NCBI GenBank assembly: GCA_029265355.1
Contig: JAJUJL010000003.1
Span: 124,001-188,000, forward strand
Reading direction: 5' to 3'
Length of the DNA stretch: 64,000 bases
From: Chloroflexota bacterium
Lineage (GTDB): Bacteria; Chloroflexota; Anaerolineae; Anaerolineales; UBA4823
Shown here: positions 8,699 through 16,953 of the stretch, one piece after another
How positions within the stretch are numbered: position 1 is the stretch's first letter
Layout of the letters: each line of letters starts with the position of its first letter
Program-made: the position numbers and the translations under genes
The notes under the pieces: generated by a model
Databases searched by the model: none
Told to the model about the DNA's origin: nothing
What the model saw: the letters and a program-made list of their open reading frames with translations, nothing else

Positions 8699-10372
8699 TT
8701 ACGGCAAAGTCACCAGCGAATGCAGCGAACCGGCGCGGTCGCTGAGCACATGCACGCCGACCTGTGCGCCAGAGGGACCCGTGAGCACCCATTCGCAGCG
8801 AGCACGGTTATCGGTGGGGCTGCTGGTCCAGATCATGGTAGCTTCCAGCCGACCCGAGCGGCCTGCCAGGTGGTCCAAGTCCACCTTGCGCCGGCCGCTG
8901 AGCAGCCGAACGCCTTCAGGCAGCTCCAGCTCCACGCGAACGGTGCGCCCGGCTTTGCGGGTGCGTCCCTGCTCGCTGGTGCAAGTGGGCAGGAAGCCGG
9001 TGTTCTCGACCACCAGGTTGAGGTAGGTTTTGCCATTGCCCAGCGATTTGGTTTCCAGGGTGTGCAGAGAGAGACGAGGCAGCATATCGCCAAGCGCCAG
9101 GGCGAAGGGCAGGTTGCGCTCGGCTTCGGCGCCAACCAGGGAGAGCGGTGGATTGCGCCAGGTGTACATGAAGTTCCAGCCACCCAGCTCGACTTTGCCC
9201 AGTTGGGGATGCTCGAAAGGATACCAATCCACGTAGCCGTCTTTACCGATGTGCTCATCGACCCATTTGAGAATTTGCAGGTCTTCTTCATGGGGATGCG
9301 CCCGGAACCAATCCATGAACTTGCGCTCCTGGATGCCAGCTTCGGTGGGTAAGTCCCATTGCTCTACGGTGAAAGCGAAGACACCCAGGGTATCGTACAT
9401 CCAATCGTCAAAGACGCCGGTGATGACTTCTTTGGGGTGGTACTTGAAATCGTGGAAGGTGGAGACGCTGCGGTAACCGGTGAGGGCGGTGCCGATTTCG
9501 CCCATCTTTTTGAAGACCCACAGGTCATTGGTGGGCATCTCATCGTCCGGTTTGGTACCATACGGGCGCAGGATGACGCGGCTGAAGGTGTGATAGGTGA
9601 GGGCGATGTTGATATTGGGGTGGCTGGTGATGAAGGCGATGGCAGCGCGGATTTCGGGTTCCGAGCCGGGGTATGGTCCAGCGCCAGCCTGCTCGTTCTC
9701 GGGGCGCCATTGGGAGGGAAAGTTGCGGTTGAAATCCAGTCCCTGGTAGGGGCGGGGCACTTTGATGAGGTAACCATCGAAATCTTCGAGCAGGCCTTCG
9801 TTGAACAGGCGGTAGTATTGCCCGCCGTGCTCGTCGGGAGCGCGCTTCTCTAAGAGCCGCGCATCGAGCGAGCTGATTTTCCATTCCCCGTTCGGGTCGG
9901 GAATGCGCATTTGCAGGATGCGCCCGTCGCCGTCGATGTCCTGGGCGTGCAGGCCCTCTTGCATCTCGGCAAAGGGGTAAGGGCGCACACCAGAGCGGAT
10001 GTAGCGCGGGTTATCGGCCATGCCCAGGGCGGCGCCATCCGGGTTGAGGCGTGGCACGATGTAGTACACGGAGTTGTCCAGCAGGCGGGTGGAACGCTCC
10101 TCGCGGCCATAGCCAGAAAGCAGGGCGTGGGCGATGCACAGCGAGGTGGTGGTGCCGGTGATTTCGGTGGCGTGGATATTGGCGTCGATCCACACGGCGG
10201 GTTTATCGGTATCCGGGCCGGTTTTCTGGTTGGTGAGGGTCAGCAACCAGATGGGGCGGTCTTCGTGGCTTCTGCCCAGCTCAGAAAGCTGGGCCAGGTT
10301 GGGATACTGGGAGACGAAATCTTGCAGGGTCGCTTCGAGCTGTTGGTTGGTGAAATACTGGTTGAAATCCAT
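8699..10372 (-). CDS. M14 family zinc carboxypeptidase
   Basis: A 557-residue M14 peptidase. Zinc ligands are in DANIHATEITG (HxxE) and LTYHTFSR (His); substrate-binding residues are in LDFNRNFPSQW (N-R) and the catalytic Glu in FTVEQWDLP. The C-terminal 120 residues form an additional beta-rich domain. No signal peptide is seen, so it is probably cytoplasmic, unlike many M14 enzymes. The ATG is preceded by CAGGAGGACCCC. Likely releases C-terminal residues from peptides; specificity cannot be read from sequence. Confidence 0.9.
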   Translation of the reverse strand: MDFNQYFTNQQLEATLQDFVSQYPNLAQLSELGRSHEDRPIWLLTLTNQKTGPDTDKPAVWIDANIHATEITGTTTSLCIAHALLSGYGREERSTRLLDNSVYYIVPRLNPDGAALGMADNPRYIRSGVRPYPFAEMQEGLHAQDIDGDGRILQMRIPDPNGEWKISSLDARLLEKRAPDEHGGQYYRLFNEGLLEDFDGYLIKVPRPYQGLDFNRNFPSQWRPENEQAGAGPYPGSEPEIRAAIAFITSHPNINIALTYHTFSRVILRPYGTKPDDEMPTNDLWVFKKMGEIGTALTGYRSVSTFHDFKYHPKEVITGVFDDWMYDTLGVFAFTVEQWDLPTEAGIQERKFMDWFRAHPHEEDLQILKWVDEHIGKDGYVDWYPFEHPQLGKVELGGWNFMYTWRNPPLSLVGAEAERNLPFALALGDMLPRLSLHTLETKSLGNGKTYLNLVVENTGFLPTCTSEQGRTRKAGRTVRVELELPEGVRLLSGRRKVDLDHLAGRSGRLEATMIWTSSPTDNRARCEWVLTGPSGAQVGVHVLSDRAGSLHSLVTLP

Positions 10373-10410
10373 GGGGTCCTCCTGGGAGCATTAGAATAAT
10401 ACCATGCCTG

Positions 10411-12840
10411 TCACGGGTTACCGTAGTACAACGTGAGCAATCGCTGGCCGCTGGCGAGCGCTGGCAAGTGGAATGTGTTATTTTGTATGGTCATACCTGC
10501 CCCGTCCAGGCTGGCGCGGGCGAGCGCAGCACCGTGGACGATGAAAGGCAGGTGATCGCCTGGCAGCGGATAATCTCCCTCCGTCTTCCAGCTCAGATGG
10601 AGCTGGTTGCCAGGGGAAGGTCTGGCGTCGAATCGATCCAGGCGGTGAGCGCCGTAGCCGTCGCCGGCATCGCTGTAGAGCAGACCTGCGTGCAGGTTGG
10701 CGTCCGGTGTGGAGGCCGGGTAAAAATGCAGCTCGATAGCGCCCGGCTGCGGCTCGCAGGGCAGGAGCGCGCCGGCGCGCACCAGGATCGGTAAACGCTT
10801 CAGGGGGGCGTCCAGCTCGAACTCAGCAGGCCCGCAGAGGCGCTGCTCGGACCAGAAATCGATCCATTCGCCCTGAGGCAGGTGAATGGATCGGGAGCTG
10901 GCGCCCTTTTCCAGGACAGGCGCCACCAGCAAGGAGTCGCCCAGCAGGAAGCAATCTGGCTTGCCAGTGGTGAGCGCTTCCTGGGGGAATTCCCACCACA
11001 GGGGACGAACCAGCGGTGCGCCAGTTTGGGAAGCCTGCCAGGCAAGGGTATAAAGGTAGGGGAGCAAGCGCTGGCGCAGGTGAATCATGTGGCGCATGAT
11101 GGTGATGGCTGGCTCGCCAAAAGTCCACGGCTCGCGGCGCGCCGTTCCCGCGGCGGAGTGGATGCGAAAGAAGGGCAGCAAGGTTGCCAGTTGAAACCAG
11201 CGCAGCATCAACTCAGCGTCTGGGCTGCCGGAAAAGCCGCCAATATCCGGGCCGGAAAAGGGGAAGCCCGACAACCCCAGGCCGAGCACGGTGGCAATGG
11301 TCATGCGCAGCACAGGCCAGGAGGTTTCGGTGTCGCCGGTCCAGTTCCAGGCGTAGCGCTGCTGACCGGCCCAACCGGAGCGAGAGAGCAACCAGGGGCG
11401 CTGCTGCGGGCGCAGGCTGCGCAGCGCCTCGTAACCGGCGCGGTTCATTTGCAAGGCGTACAGGTTATGCGCCTGGCGGTGATCGCCGCCTTGCCCATCC
11501 AGATCGTGTTTCACAGCCAGCGGCAGGGTCAGATCGCCCCAGGCCATGAAGTTGGTGGGCTCGTTCATGTCGTGCCAAAAGCCAGCGATGCCCGCCTCGA
11601 GCAGCCGCGGGTAGTAACTACCCCACCAGCGGCGCACTGCCGGCGATGTGAAATCCGGGAAGGCCGATGTGCCAGGCCACACCGCTCCAAGATAGGGGGT
11701 GGAGCCATCCAATGATGCGAAGCTGCCCTGGCTCAAACCGTCTTGATAGACGGGGTATGTGGGATCGGCCTTGACGCCTGGATCCAGGATCGTGACCAAG
11801 CGGACGCCAGCGGTTGAGAGCTCGCTGGAGAGCGCCGGCAGGTTGGGGAAACGCTGCTCATCCACGGTGAAGACGCGATAGCCGTGCATGTAGTCGATGT
11901 CCAGGTGAATGGCGGACAAAGGCAGCCGATGCTGCCGGTAGCCTTCGGCAACCTGGCGGATGTCGGTTTCGTTGCGATAGCCCCAGCGAGATTGGTGCAA
12001 ACCCAGGCTCCACAGCGGGGGAAGGGGGGCGCGCCCGGTCAGCTCGGTGTAGCGCTCCAGGCAGCGCTGAGGCGGTCCGGGGATGAGGTAGCCGCGCAGT
12101 TGCCCGGCTTCGAAGCTGACTTGAACGGTTGCATCCCTTTGGGCAAAATTGAATTCGGAAGGAAAAGGGTTCTCGTAGAAGATCAGGTAAGCGCCATCCG
12201 CATGCAAGCTGAGGTAGATGGGAATGGGCATGTAGATGGGATCGGCTCCCGGCGCATAGCTGCCGCCTGGGTCGGTGTTCCAGCAGCGCCGCACCTGGCC
12301 GCGCAGGTTGAAGGGACCGGCTTGCTCGCCCAGGCCGAAGAAGGCCTGCTCGGGCCTGGCGGCAAAGGCGGCTTGCCAGCCCTCCCCCGATCTGAGGGGC
12401 GGTTGGTCGCGCCGCAGCAGAACCCAGCCCGATGGCGCAGCGGCGAACCAATGCACTTCTCCGTTGGTGTGGACGGCAATGCGCAGTTCGCTGCTTTCCA
12501 GGTAGTGGACGCCATGCTCCTCGCGGGTTTGAATATCCACTTCAGGCCAGTGTGTCCGCGCCAGGGCGTAGGGAGGGGTGGGTGTTCCGGGAAGCCAGGT
12601 GAAGCGGGCGATGGCAGGATCGAGAAACTCGAGCTCGAGCTGGCAATTCTGGAAGTGAAAACGCTGCCCGCAGCGGAGGGGTTCGACGCCTTGCAGCGAG
12701 CCGGGCAACTGGGCGCTTGCGCCAGGGCGACTGCGCCGGTAAGCAGAATCCAGGCGGTCGCGCTGCAGCGTGCGCTGCACAATGGCCCAACCGCGGGAGC
12801 GCAGGTTCTCGAAAATGGTGCGCAGAGGGACTTGGAACAT
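10411..12840 (-). CDS. Glycoside hydrolase family 31 (alpha-glucosidase/alpha-xylosidase)
   Basis: An 809-residue GH31 enzyme. The nucleophile region is WHDMNEPTNFMAWGD, the acid/base region WTGDTETSW, and ISLHADGAY/GLHQSRWGYRN are typical of the N-terminal beta-sandwich and barrel entry. The length is normal for the family. There is no signal peptide, so it works on imported oligosaccharides. Its start is 3 nt after the stop of the GH36 gene and lacks its own strong ribosome-binding site, so translational coupling is likely. The pair could strip alpha-glucosyl/xylosyl and alpha-galactosyl residues from plant oligosaccharides. Confidence 0.92.
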   Translation of the reverse strand: MFQVPLRTIFENLRSRGWAIVQRTLQRDRLDSAYRRSRPGASAQLPGSLQGVEPLRCGQRFHFQNCQLELEFLDPAIARFTWLPGTPTPPYALARTHWPEVDIQTREEHGVHYLESSELRIAVHTNGEVHWFAAAPSGWVLLRRDQPPLRSGEGWQAAFAARPEQAFFGLGEQAGPFNLRGQVRRCWNTDPGGSYAPGADPIYMPIPIYLSLHADGAYLIFYENPFPSEFNFAQRDATVQVSFEAGQLRGYLIPGPPQRCLERYTELTGRAPLPPLWSLGLHQSRWGYRNETDIRQVAEGYRQHRLPLSAIHLDIDYMHGYRVFTVDEQRFPNLPALSSELSTAGVRLVTILDPGVKADPTYPVYQDGLSQGSFASLDGSTPYLGAVWPGTSAFPDFTSPAVRRWWGSYYPRLLEAGIAGFWHDMNEPTNFMAWGDLTLPLAVKHDLDGQGGDHRQAHNLYALQMNRAGYEALRSLRPQQRPWLLSRSGWAGQQRYAWNWTGDTETSWPVLRMTIATVLGLGLSGFPFSGPDIGGFSGSPDAELMLRWFQLATLLPFFRIHSAAGTARREPWTFGEPAITIMRHMIHLRQRLLPYLYTLAWQASQTGAPLVRPLWWEFPQEALTTGKPDCFLLGDSLLVAPVLEKGASSRSIHLPQGEWIDFWSEQRLCGPAEFELDAPLKRLPILVRAGALLPCEPQPGAIELHFYPASTPDANLHAGLLYSDAGDGYGAHRLDRFDARPSPGNQLHLSWKTEGDYPLPGDHLPFIVHGAALARASLDGAGMTIQNNTFHLPALASGQRLLTLYYGNP

Positions 12841-12843
12841 GGT

Positions 12844-14331
12844 CTATGCCTGTAAATATGGCTCGAAGTCAAAGATGTGCCCATCCAGCGCCACGCGATA
12901 GCGGGAGAGGCGTGCGGCATGCGGACGATGCTGAAGGAAAGCTTGCACCGCCTGGCGTTCGTGCGGGTCCAGCCAGGCAGGCAGGTCAGAGGTGGCGAAA
13001 AAGCCGCAAGCCTGCGCCAGGCGTTGGAGGACAATCTTTTCTTCCGGCTGGAGCAGGTTGTAGCGCGTACGAAAGAAAACCACGTCTGGATCGATATGCA
13101 GCAGCGGTTTGAGCCACAACCGCGCCAGGCTGGTCGAGAGGGCGTTGCGGCACGAAGGGCCAGTGGGGTCTGAGAGGTAATGCGTGCGATCGTAATTGTC
13201 CCAGAAGGGAGAGACATCCGGACCGATGCGCAATCCATCCGCCAGGCCGAGCGTGGCGAGCACCGGCGCGCCGCAAGCCAGAATGTAGGTCTGGGGACCA
13301 GCCGCCTGGCGCACGAGCTGCATGGCCAGGCGGTAGGCCTGCTCGCTGGCGATGTCCTGTTGGCGAGCGCCGCGCAGAGCTGCGCCGTACAAGAAATCCA
13401 GCTTGAGGTAGGTGTATCCCCAAGCGGTCACCTGGTGGATGAGCTCCTGCAACCATTGCTGAGCCTGGGGATGGGTGACATCCAAACCGTAAAATGATCC
13501 ACCCCAGTTTTCGCCAGCGGGCAGAGGAGCGCCAACGGCGTCCTGGATGAACCATTCCGGGTGCTGCTGGAAGACGGGCGATGATGGTGCAGCGATGAAT
13601 GGCGCCAACCACAGGCCGGGGGTAAAGCCAGCCTGTCGAACAGCGGCTGCCAGGTGCGCCATGCCGGATGGGAAGCGGTGGTTGGGTTGCCAGTGACCGA
13701 TGTGTTGCTGCCAGCCATCGTCGATTTGGAAGACATCGAAGGGCAAGCTGTGGAGATCGCGCAAAATGTCGAGCATCTGGGGCTCGGAGATGTTGCGATA
13801 GAGGCTGTACCAGGAGCACCAAACGCGCGGAGCGGGATCGGTGACGCGGGCGGAAAATTTCTCCGAGAGCAATTGCGCATAGCCATTGAAGACCTCCATC
13901 TCGGCGCCTTCTGCCAGGTACCAGCGGTGTTTTTCTTCCGGTCTGTGCGACTGGATGGCGGCAGACACGTGTGGGGCGCGCCACTCGAGGCGGGCATCCA
14001 CGCTCAGCGCTCCCAAGAGCAGCACACGCCCGGGGTCGGCTTCGAAGGCGATCAGGCCGCTGGAGGCGAATGGATAATTCTCCAAGAGGTCGGGATCATC
14101 TTGCTGCGGCCAGAGCTGGCGCAGCAGCGGGGGATGGTGTTCTCTGTCCAGATCCAGCCAGCCGGCCTGGCTCCAAGAGTGGAAGCCGTGGCGGTACATG
14201 CGGCGCGGCGCAAAGGGCAATGTGATGCGCAGCGCCTGTCCGGTCAGCAGATGGCCGCCCGGCGCAGGTTCTAGCTGGTCTGCTTCGAGCTCTAATTGAT
14301 AATTGGGGAAGGATAGATTGAAATCAGCCAT
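12844..14331 (-). CDS. GH36-type alpha-galactosidase
   Basis: A 495-residue clan-D glycosidase. VFQIDDGWQQHIGHW and GLWLAPFIA are typical of GH36; the nucleophile Asp is in YLKLDFLYG and the acid/base Asp in RIGPDVSPFW. The protein is shorter than the roughly 700-residue enterobacterial/bacillar RafA-type enzymes. No signal peptide. It lies 6 bp downstream of the SerA-like gene and 3 bp upstream of GH31. Alpha-galactosidase is the best call; other GH36 activities (for example alpha-N-acetylgalactosaminidase) remain possible. Confidence 0.88.
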   Translation of the reverse strand: MADFNLSFPNYQLELEADQLEPAPGGHLLTGQALRITLPFAPRRMYRHGFHSWSQAGWLDLDREHHPPLLRQLWPQQDDPDLLENYPFASSGLIAFEADPGRVLLLGALSVDARLEWRAPHVSAAIQSHRPEEKHRWYLAEGAEMEVFNGYAQLLSEKFSARVTDPAPRVWCSWYSLYRNISEPQMLDILRDLHSLPFDVFQIDDGWQQHIGHWQPNHRFPSGMAHLAAAVRQAGFTPGLWLAPFIAAPSSPVFQQHPEWFIQDAVGAPLPAGENWGGSFYGLDVTHPQAQQWLQELIHQVTAWGYTYLKLDFLYGAALRGARQQDIASEQAYRLAMQLVRQAAGPQTYILACGAPVLATLGLADGLRIGPDVSPFWDNYDRTHYLSDPTGPSCRNALSTSLARLWLKPLLHIDPDVVFFRTRYNLLQPEEKIVLQRLAQACGFFATSDLPAWLDPHERQAVQAFLQHRPHAARLSRYRVALDGHIFDFEPYLQA

Positions 14332-14337
14332 TGGAAG

Positions 14338-15939
14338 TTACAGGCGCACCAGGCGAGCGCGAAAGATCTCGTCTTCGGTTTCCAGCTCCTTGAGGATCTT
14401 CTTGGGGACGTAATCGTCCAGGTTGATAAAAGAGACTGCCTGACCGCCGCGGCGCTCGCGGCCGTAGCGCCATTGGGCGATATTGATTTTTGCCTGCCCC
14501 AGGCGTGTGCCAACTTTGCCGATCACGCCGGGTATATCCATATTTTCGAGGATCAGCACGTAGCCGTCTGGATAGGCATCGACGGTGAACTCGTCATATT
14601 GCACCAGGCGCGCCTGACCGCTGCCGAACAGCACGCCGGCAACCGTGCGCTGTCCGGGTCCATTTTCACCTTGCCAGTGAATGCGGCAGGCGATCAGGTT
14701 GGGATAATCTTGCAGGTGCACCAATCCCTTGGCTTGCGACATGTGAATGCCCTGCTCGTGGGCGATGACGGGAGCGGAGATCCAGTTGGGAGTGCGCTGG
14801 TCCACGGGACGCAGCATACCCGAAAGAAGCACGGCAGTCACCGGACGCACCAAATCGCGCAGACCCTCGCCCAGCAACTCGACCTCGAGACGGTGGATGC
14901 GACCTTCGGCGAGCTGGCCTTGCAGCTTGCCAAGTTTGAGCGCCAGGTTCAGGTAAGGCTGCGCCGAAAGGTAGGGCAGGTTCTGTGTGAAGGGCAGGTT
15001 GATCACATTGCGGTAGTCGCGCTGATGAAGCGCATCCAGCATATCCTGTGCGACTGCCTGGGCTGTGCGCGCCTGGTTTTCCGATGTCTGGCGGCTGACT
15101 CGTGGGGTGAGCAACACGTTTTCCAATTGCAGCAATGGATGATCTTCAGGCAACGGCAGTTCTTCCAGTGCATCCAGGGCTGCGCCAGCCAGGCGGCCAT
15201 TTTGGAGAGCTGCCAATAAGGCAGGCTGGTCGACCAGGGAGGCATGGACGCAATTGACCAGGATTGCGCCGGGGCGCGCTAACTCCAGCGCGGCGGCATC
15301 CAGCAGATGGTGGGTCTCAGGGGAAAAAGGGATGAGAAGGGTGATAACATCGGCGCGTTGGAGCAGCTCGTCCAGGTTGGCGACCTCCACACCCTGGGCG
15401 TGCGCCAGCGCCAGGTCAATGTGGGGGTCGTATGCCAGGATTTTCATACCAAATGCGTGGGCGCGCAAGGCCACTTCGGCGCCGATGCGTCCAAAGCCGA
15501 TCAACCCCAGGGTTCTGCCGGAAAGCTCGAAACCAGCCAGCGAGGCAGACGATCGATGTCTTTGCTGCACGTGCTGGTGAGCAAGCGGCAGGCGGCGCGC
15601 CAGTCCCAACAGCAGGGCAAACGTGTGCTCAGCAACGGCGGTGAGGCCGGATTCAGGTTGGTTGATCACCAGGATGCCGCGGCGAGTGGCCTCATCGAGG
15701 TCGATTTGATGGATTTCAGAGCCGGTGCAAGCCACCAGGCGCAGTCGAGGGGCGCGGTCGAGCAGGCTGGCATCCACCGGCGTGCCAGGGCAGACCAGGA
15801 TGGCATCCGCCTCGGGCAAATCTTCCAGCATCGCCTGCCGGTTGGCGTATGGACCGCTGATGTACAACCCAGCATCCTGTTGCAGCAAATGCAAGCCAGC
15901 CTGGTGGAGTGGATCACAGAGCAGCAGGCGTAAGCTCAT
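14338..15939 (-). CDS. SerA-like D-2-hydroxyacid dehydrogenase with altered active site
   Basis: A 533-residue protein with the architecture of long-form 3-phosphoglycerate dehydrogenase: substrate and NAD domains (Rossmann motif IGFGRIGAE), an intervening ASB domain and a C-terminal ACT domain (residues about 455-533, with DIPGVIGKVGTRLG). However the three catalytic positions of the family differ: the Arg of N-x-x-R-G is His (VNCVHASLVD), the Glu before Pro is Leu (LDALEELP) and the His of LTPH is Arg (LLTPRVS). The start at MSLRLLL sits 4 nt after the serB stop; the in-frame upstream extension lies antisense-frame over serB and is rejected. Normal activity is doubtful. Confidence 0.85.
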   Translation of the reverse strand: MSLRLLLCDPLHQAGLHLLQQDAGLYISGPYANRQAMLEDLPEADAILVCPGTPVDASLLDRAPRLRLVACTGSEIHQIDLDEATRRGILVINQPESGLTAVAEHTFALLLGLARRLPLAHQHVQQRHRSSASLAGFELSGRTLGLIGFGRIGAEVALRAHAFGMKILAYDPHIDLALAHAQGVEVANLDELLQRADVITLLIPFSPETHHLLDAAALELARPGAILVNCVHASLVDQPALLAALQNGRLAGAALDALEELPLPEDHPLLQLENVLLTPRVSRQTSENQARTAQAVAQDMLDALHQRDYRNVINLPFTQNLPYLSAQPYLNLALKLGKLQGQLAEGRIHRLEVELLGEGLRDLVRPVTAVLLSGMLRPVDQRTPNWISAPVIAHEQGIHMSQAKGLVHLQDYPNLIACRIHWQGENGPGQRTVAGVLFGSGQARLVQYDEFTVDAYPDGYVLILENMDIPGVIGKVGTRLGQAKINIAQWRYGRERRGGQAVSFINLDDYVPKKILKELETEDEIFRARLVRL

Positions 15940-15943
15940 CTCA

Positions 15944-16825
15944 TCATCCTGGCAGAGATTGAAGCGGAGAGCGGCGCATGGCGGTGATGAAGGCCTGGTG
16001 CTGGGATGGGTCGTTGAACAGCACCTCGCCCGCCTGGATGCGGCGCAATCCTTCGGCCCACAAGCCCGCGAAGCGCGGCGCATTTCCCAATTGCCCCAGG
16101 GCGAGGGGCAGAATGGGTGAGAGCGATGCAGATTGGATGTAGACCGGCGAAAGCTCGGCGATTTGCGGGCGGTGAACGACGCCGCCAAAGCCGACGAACA
16201 GTTCGACCTGGCTGCGCGCTTCCAGGTCGGAGAGGCCATCGCCCACCAGCATGGCGCGACCGGGATGCTCGGCGCGCAAGCGGGCAATGATGCTCTTCTT
16301 GCCGCCAGCGGCAGTGAGCGGGTTCGATTCGAGGGAGAGAAAGCTGGCGCGGGTATTTCTCCCGCCGGGTTGATCCCAGTAACGCCACCATTTTCCAGAG
16401 AGCTGGTCGTATTCCATGCTGACTGCGAAGATGTTCTCACGGGGAATGCCGAGCCAGACGCCGAAGTCGCGCACGGGCTCGAGCAGGCCGCCCGAAACAA
16501 TGAAGACCGTTGTTCCCAGGGTTTGCAGGGCGCGAATGACCTCGGCGGCGTGTTCCACCACTGTCTGGCGGTAAATCGAAGCGATGTGGGCCACTTCTTC
16601 CTGGGTGGGATTGACAGCGGTCAGGCGCTGCCCATAAACGGCTTCCAATGGCAGGTCGCCTTCCATAGCGCGCTTGGTCAGGGCAGCGATGGACAAGGCG
16701 ACATCCTCCTGGCGACCGGAGAGCCGCGCCAATTCATCGATACCCTCGATGCTGCTGAGGGTGCTGTCGCAGTCAAAGATTACCAGGCGGAAGATCGGCC
16801 AGATGGGGGGTGAAGACAATGCCAT
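15944..16825 (-). CDS. HAD-family phosphoserine phosphatase-like protein
   Basis: A 293-residue HAD phosphatase of the SerB type. Motif I is FDCDSTLSSIEG, motif II IVSGG, motif III the Lys in AGGKKSII and motif IV VGDGLSDLEA, so the active site is complete. The C-terminal 60 residues extend beyond the usual SerB core. Coupling to the SerA-like gene (4-nt gap) argues for phosphoserine as substrate, completing serine synthesis, though SerC is not nearby. The start was taken at MALSSPPIW; an upstream in-frame ATG at 16900 is possible but falls in the divergent promoter region. Confidence 0.85.
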   Translation of the reverse strand: MALSSPPIWPIFRLVIFDCDSTLSSIEGIDELARLSGRQEDVALSIAALTKRAMEGDLPLEAVYGQRLTAVNPTQEEVAHIASIYRQTVVEHAAEVIRALQTLGTTVFIVSGGLLEPVRDFGVWLGIPRENIFAVSMEYDQLSGKWWRYWDQPGGRNTRASFLSLESNPLTAAGGKKSIIARLRAEHPGRAMLVGDGLSDLEARSQVELFVGFGGVVHRPQIAELSPVYIQSASLSPILPLALGQLGNAPRFAGLWAEGLRRIQAGEVLFNDPSQHQAFITAMRRSPLQSLPG

Positions 16826-16921
16826 GCCAGGTGCAGATTCTAGCACAGAAAACGAGTTTTCAAAGGTGTTAGAGCAGCCAGGCAGGCGGGTGAATATCAC
16901 GAAAAATTTGCACTTTTCCTG

Positions 16922-16927
16922 TATACT
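16922..16927 (+). promoter_or_regulatory. Probable -10 box of the subtilase gene
   Basis: TATACT lies 15 nt before an AGGAGGT ribosome-binding site (16942-16948) and 26 nt before the ATG. No good -35 is present at the right distance; TTGCAC at 16908-16913 is too close. Confidence 0.4.
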
Positions 16928-16953
16928 TGGGTTATAAACTCAGGAGGTAGCGC

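Noticed and set aside
14338-16500. 720-residue reading frame joining the SerA-like protein to an N-terminal extension
   Set aside because: The extension lies in another frame over serB, is Arg/Ser-rich shadow sequence and has no similarity to the family; the SerA-like protein starts at 15939.
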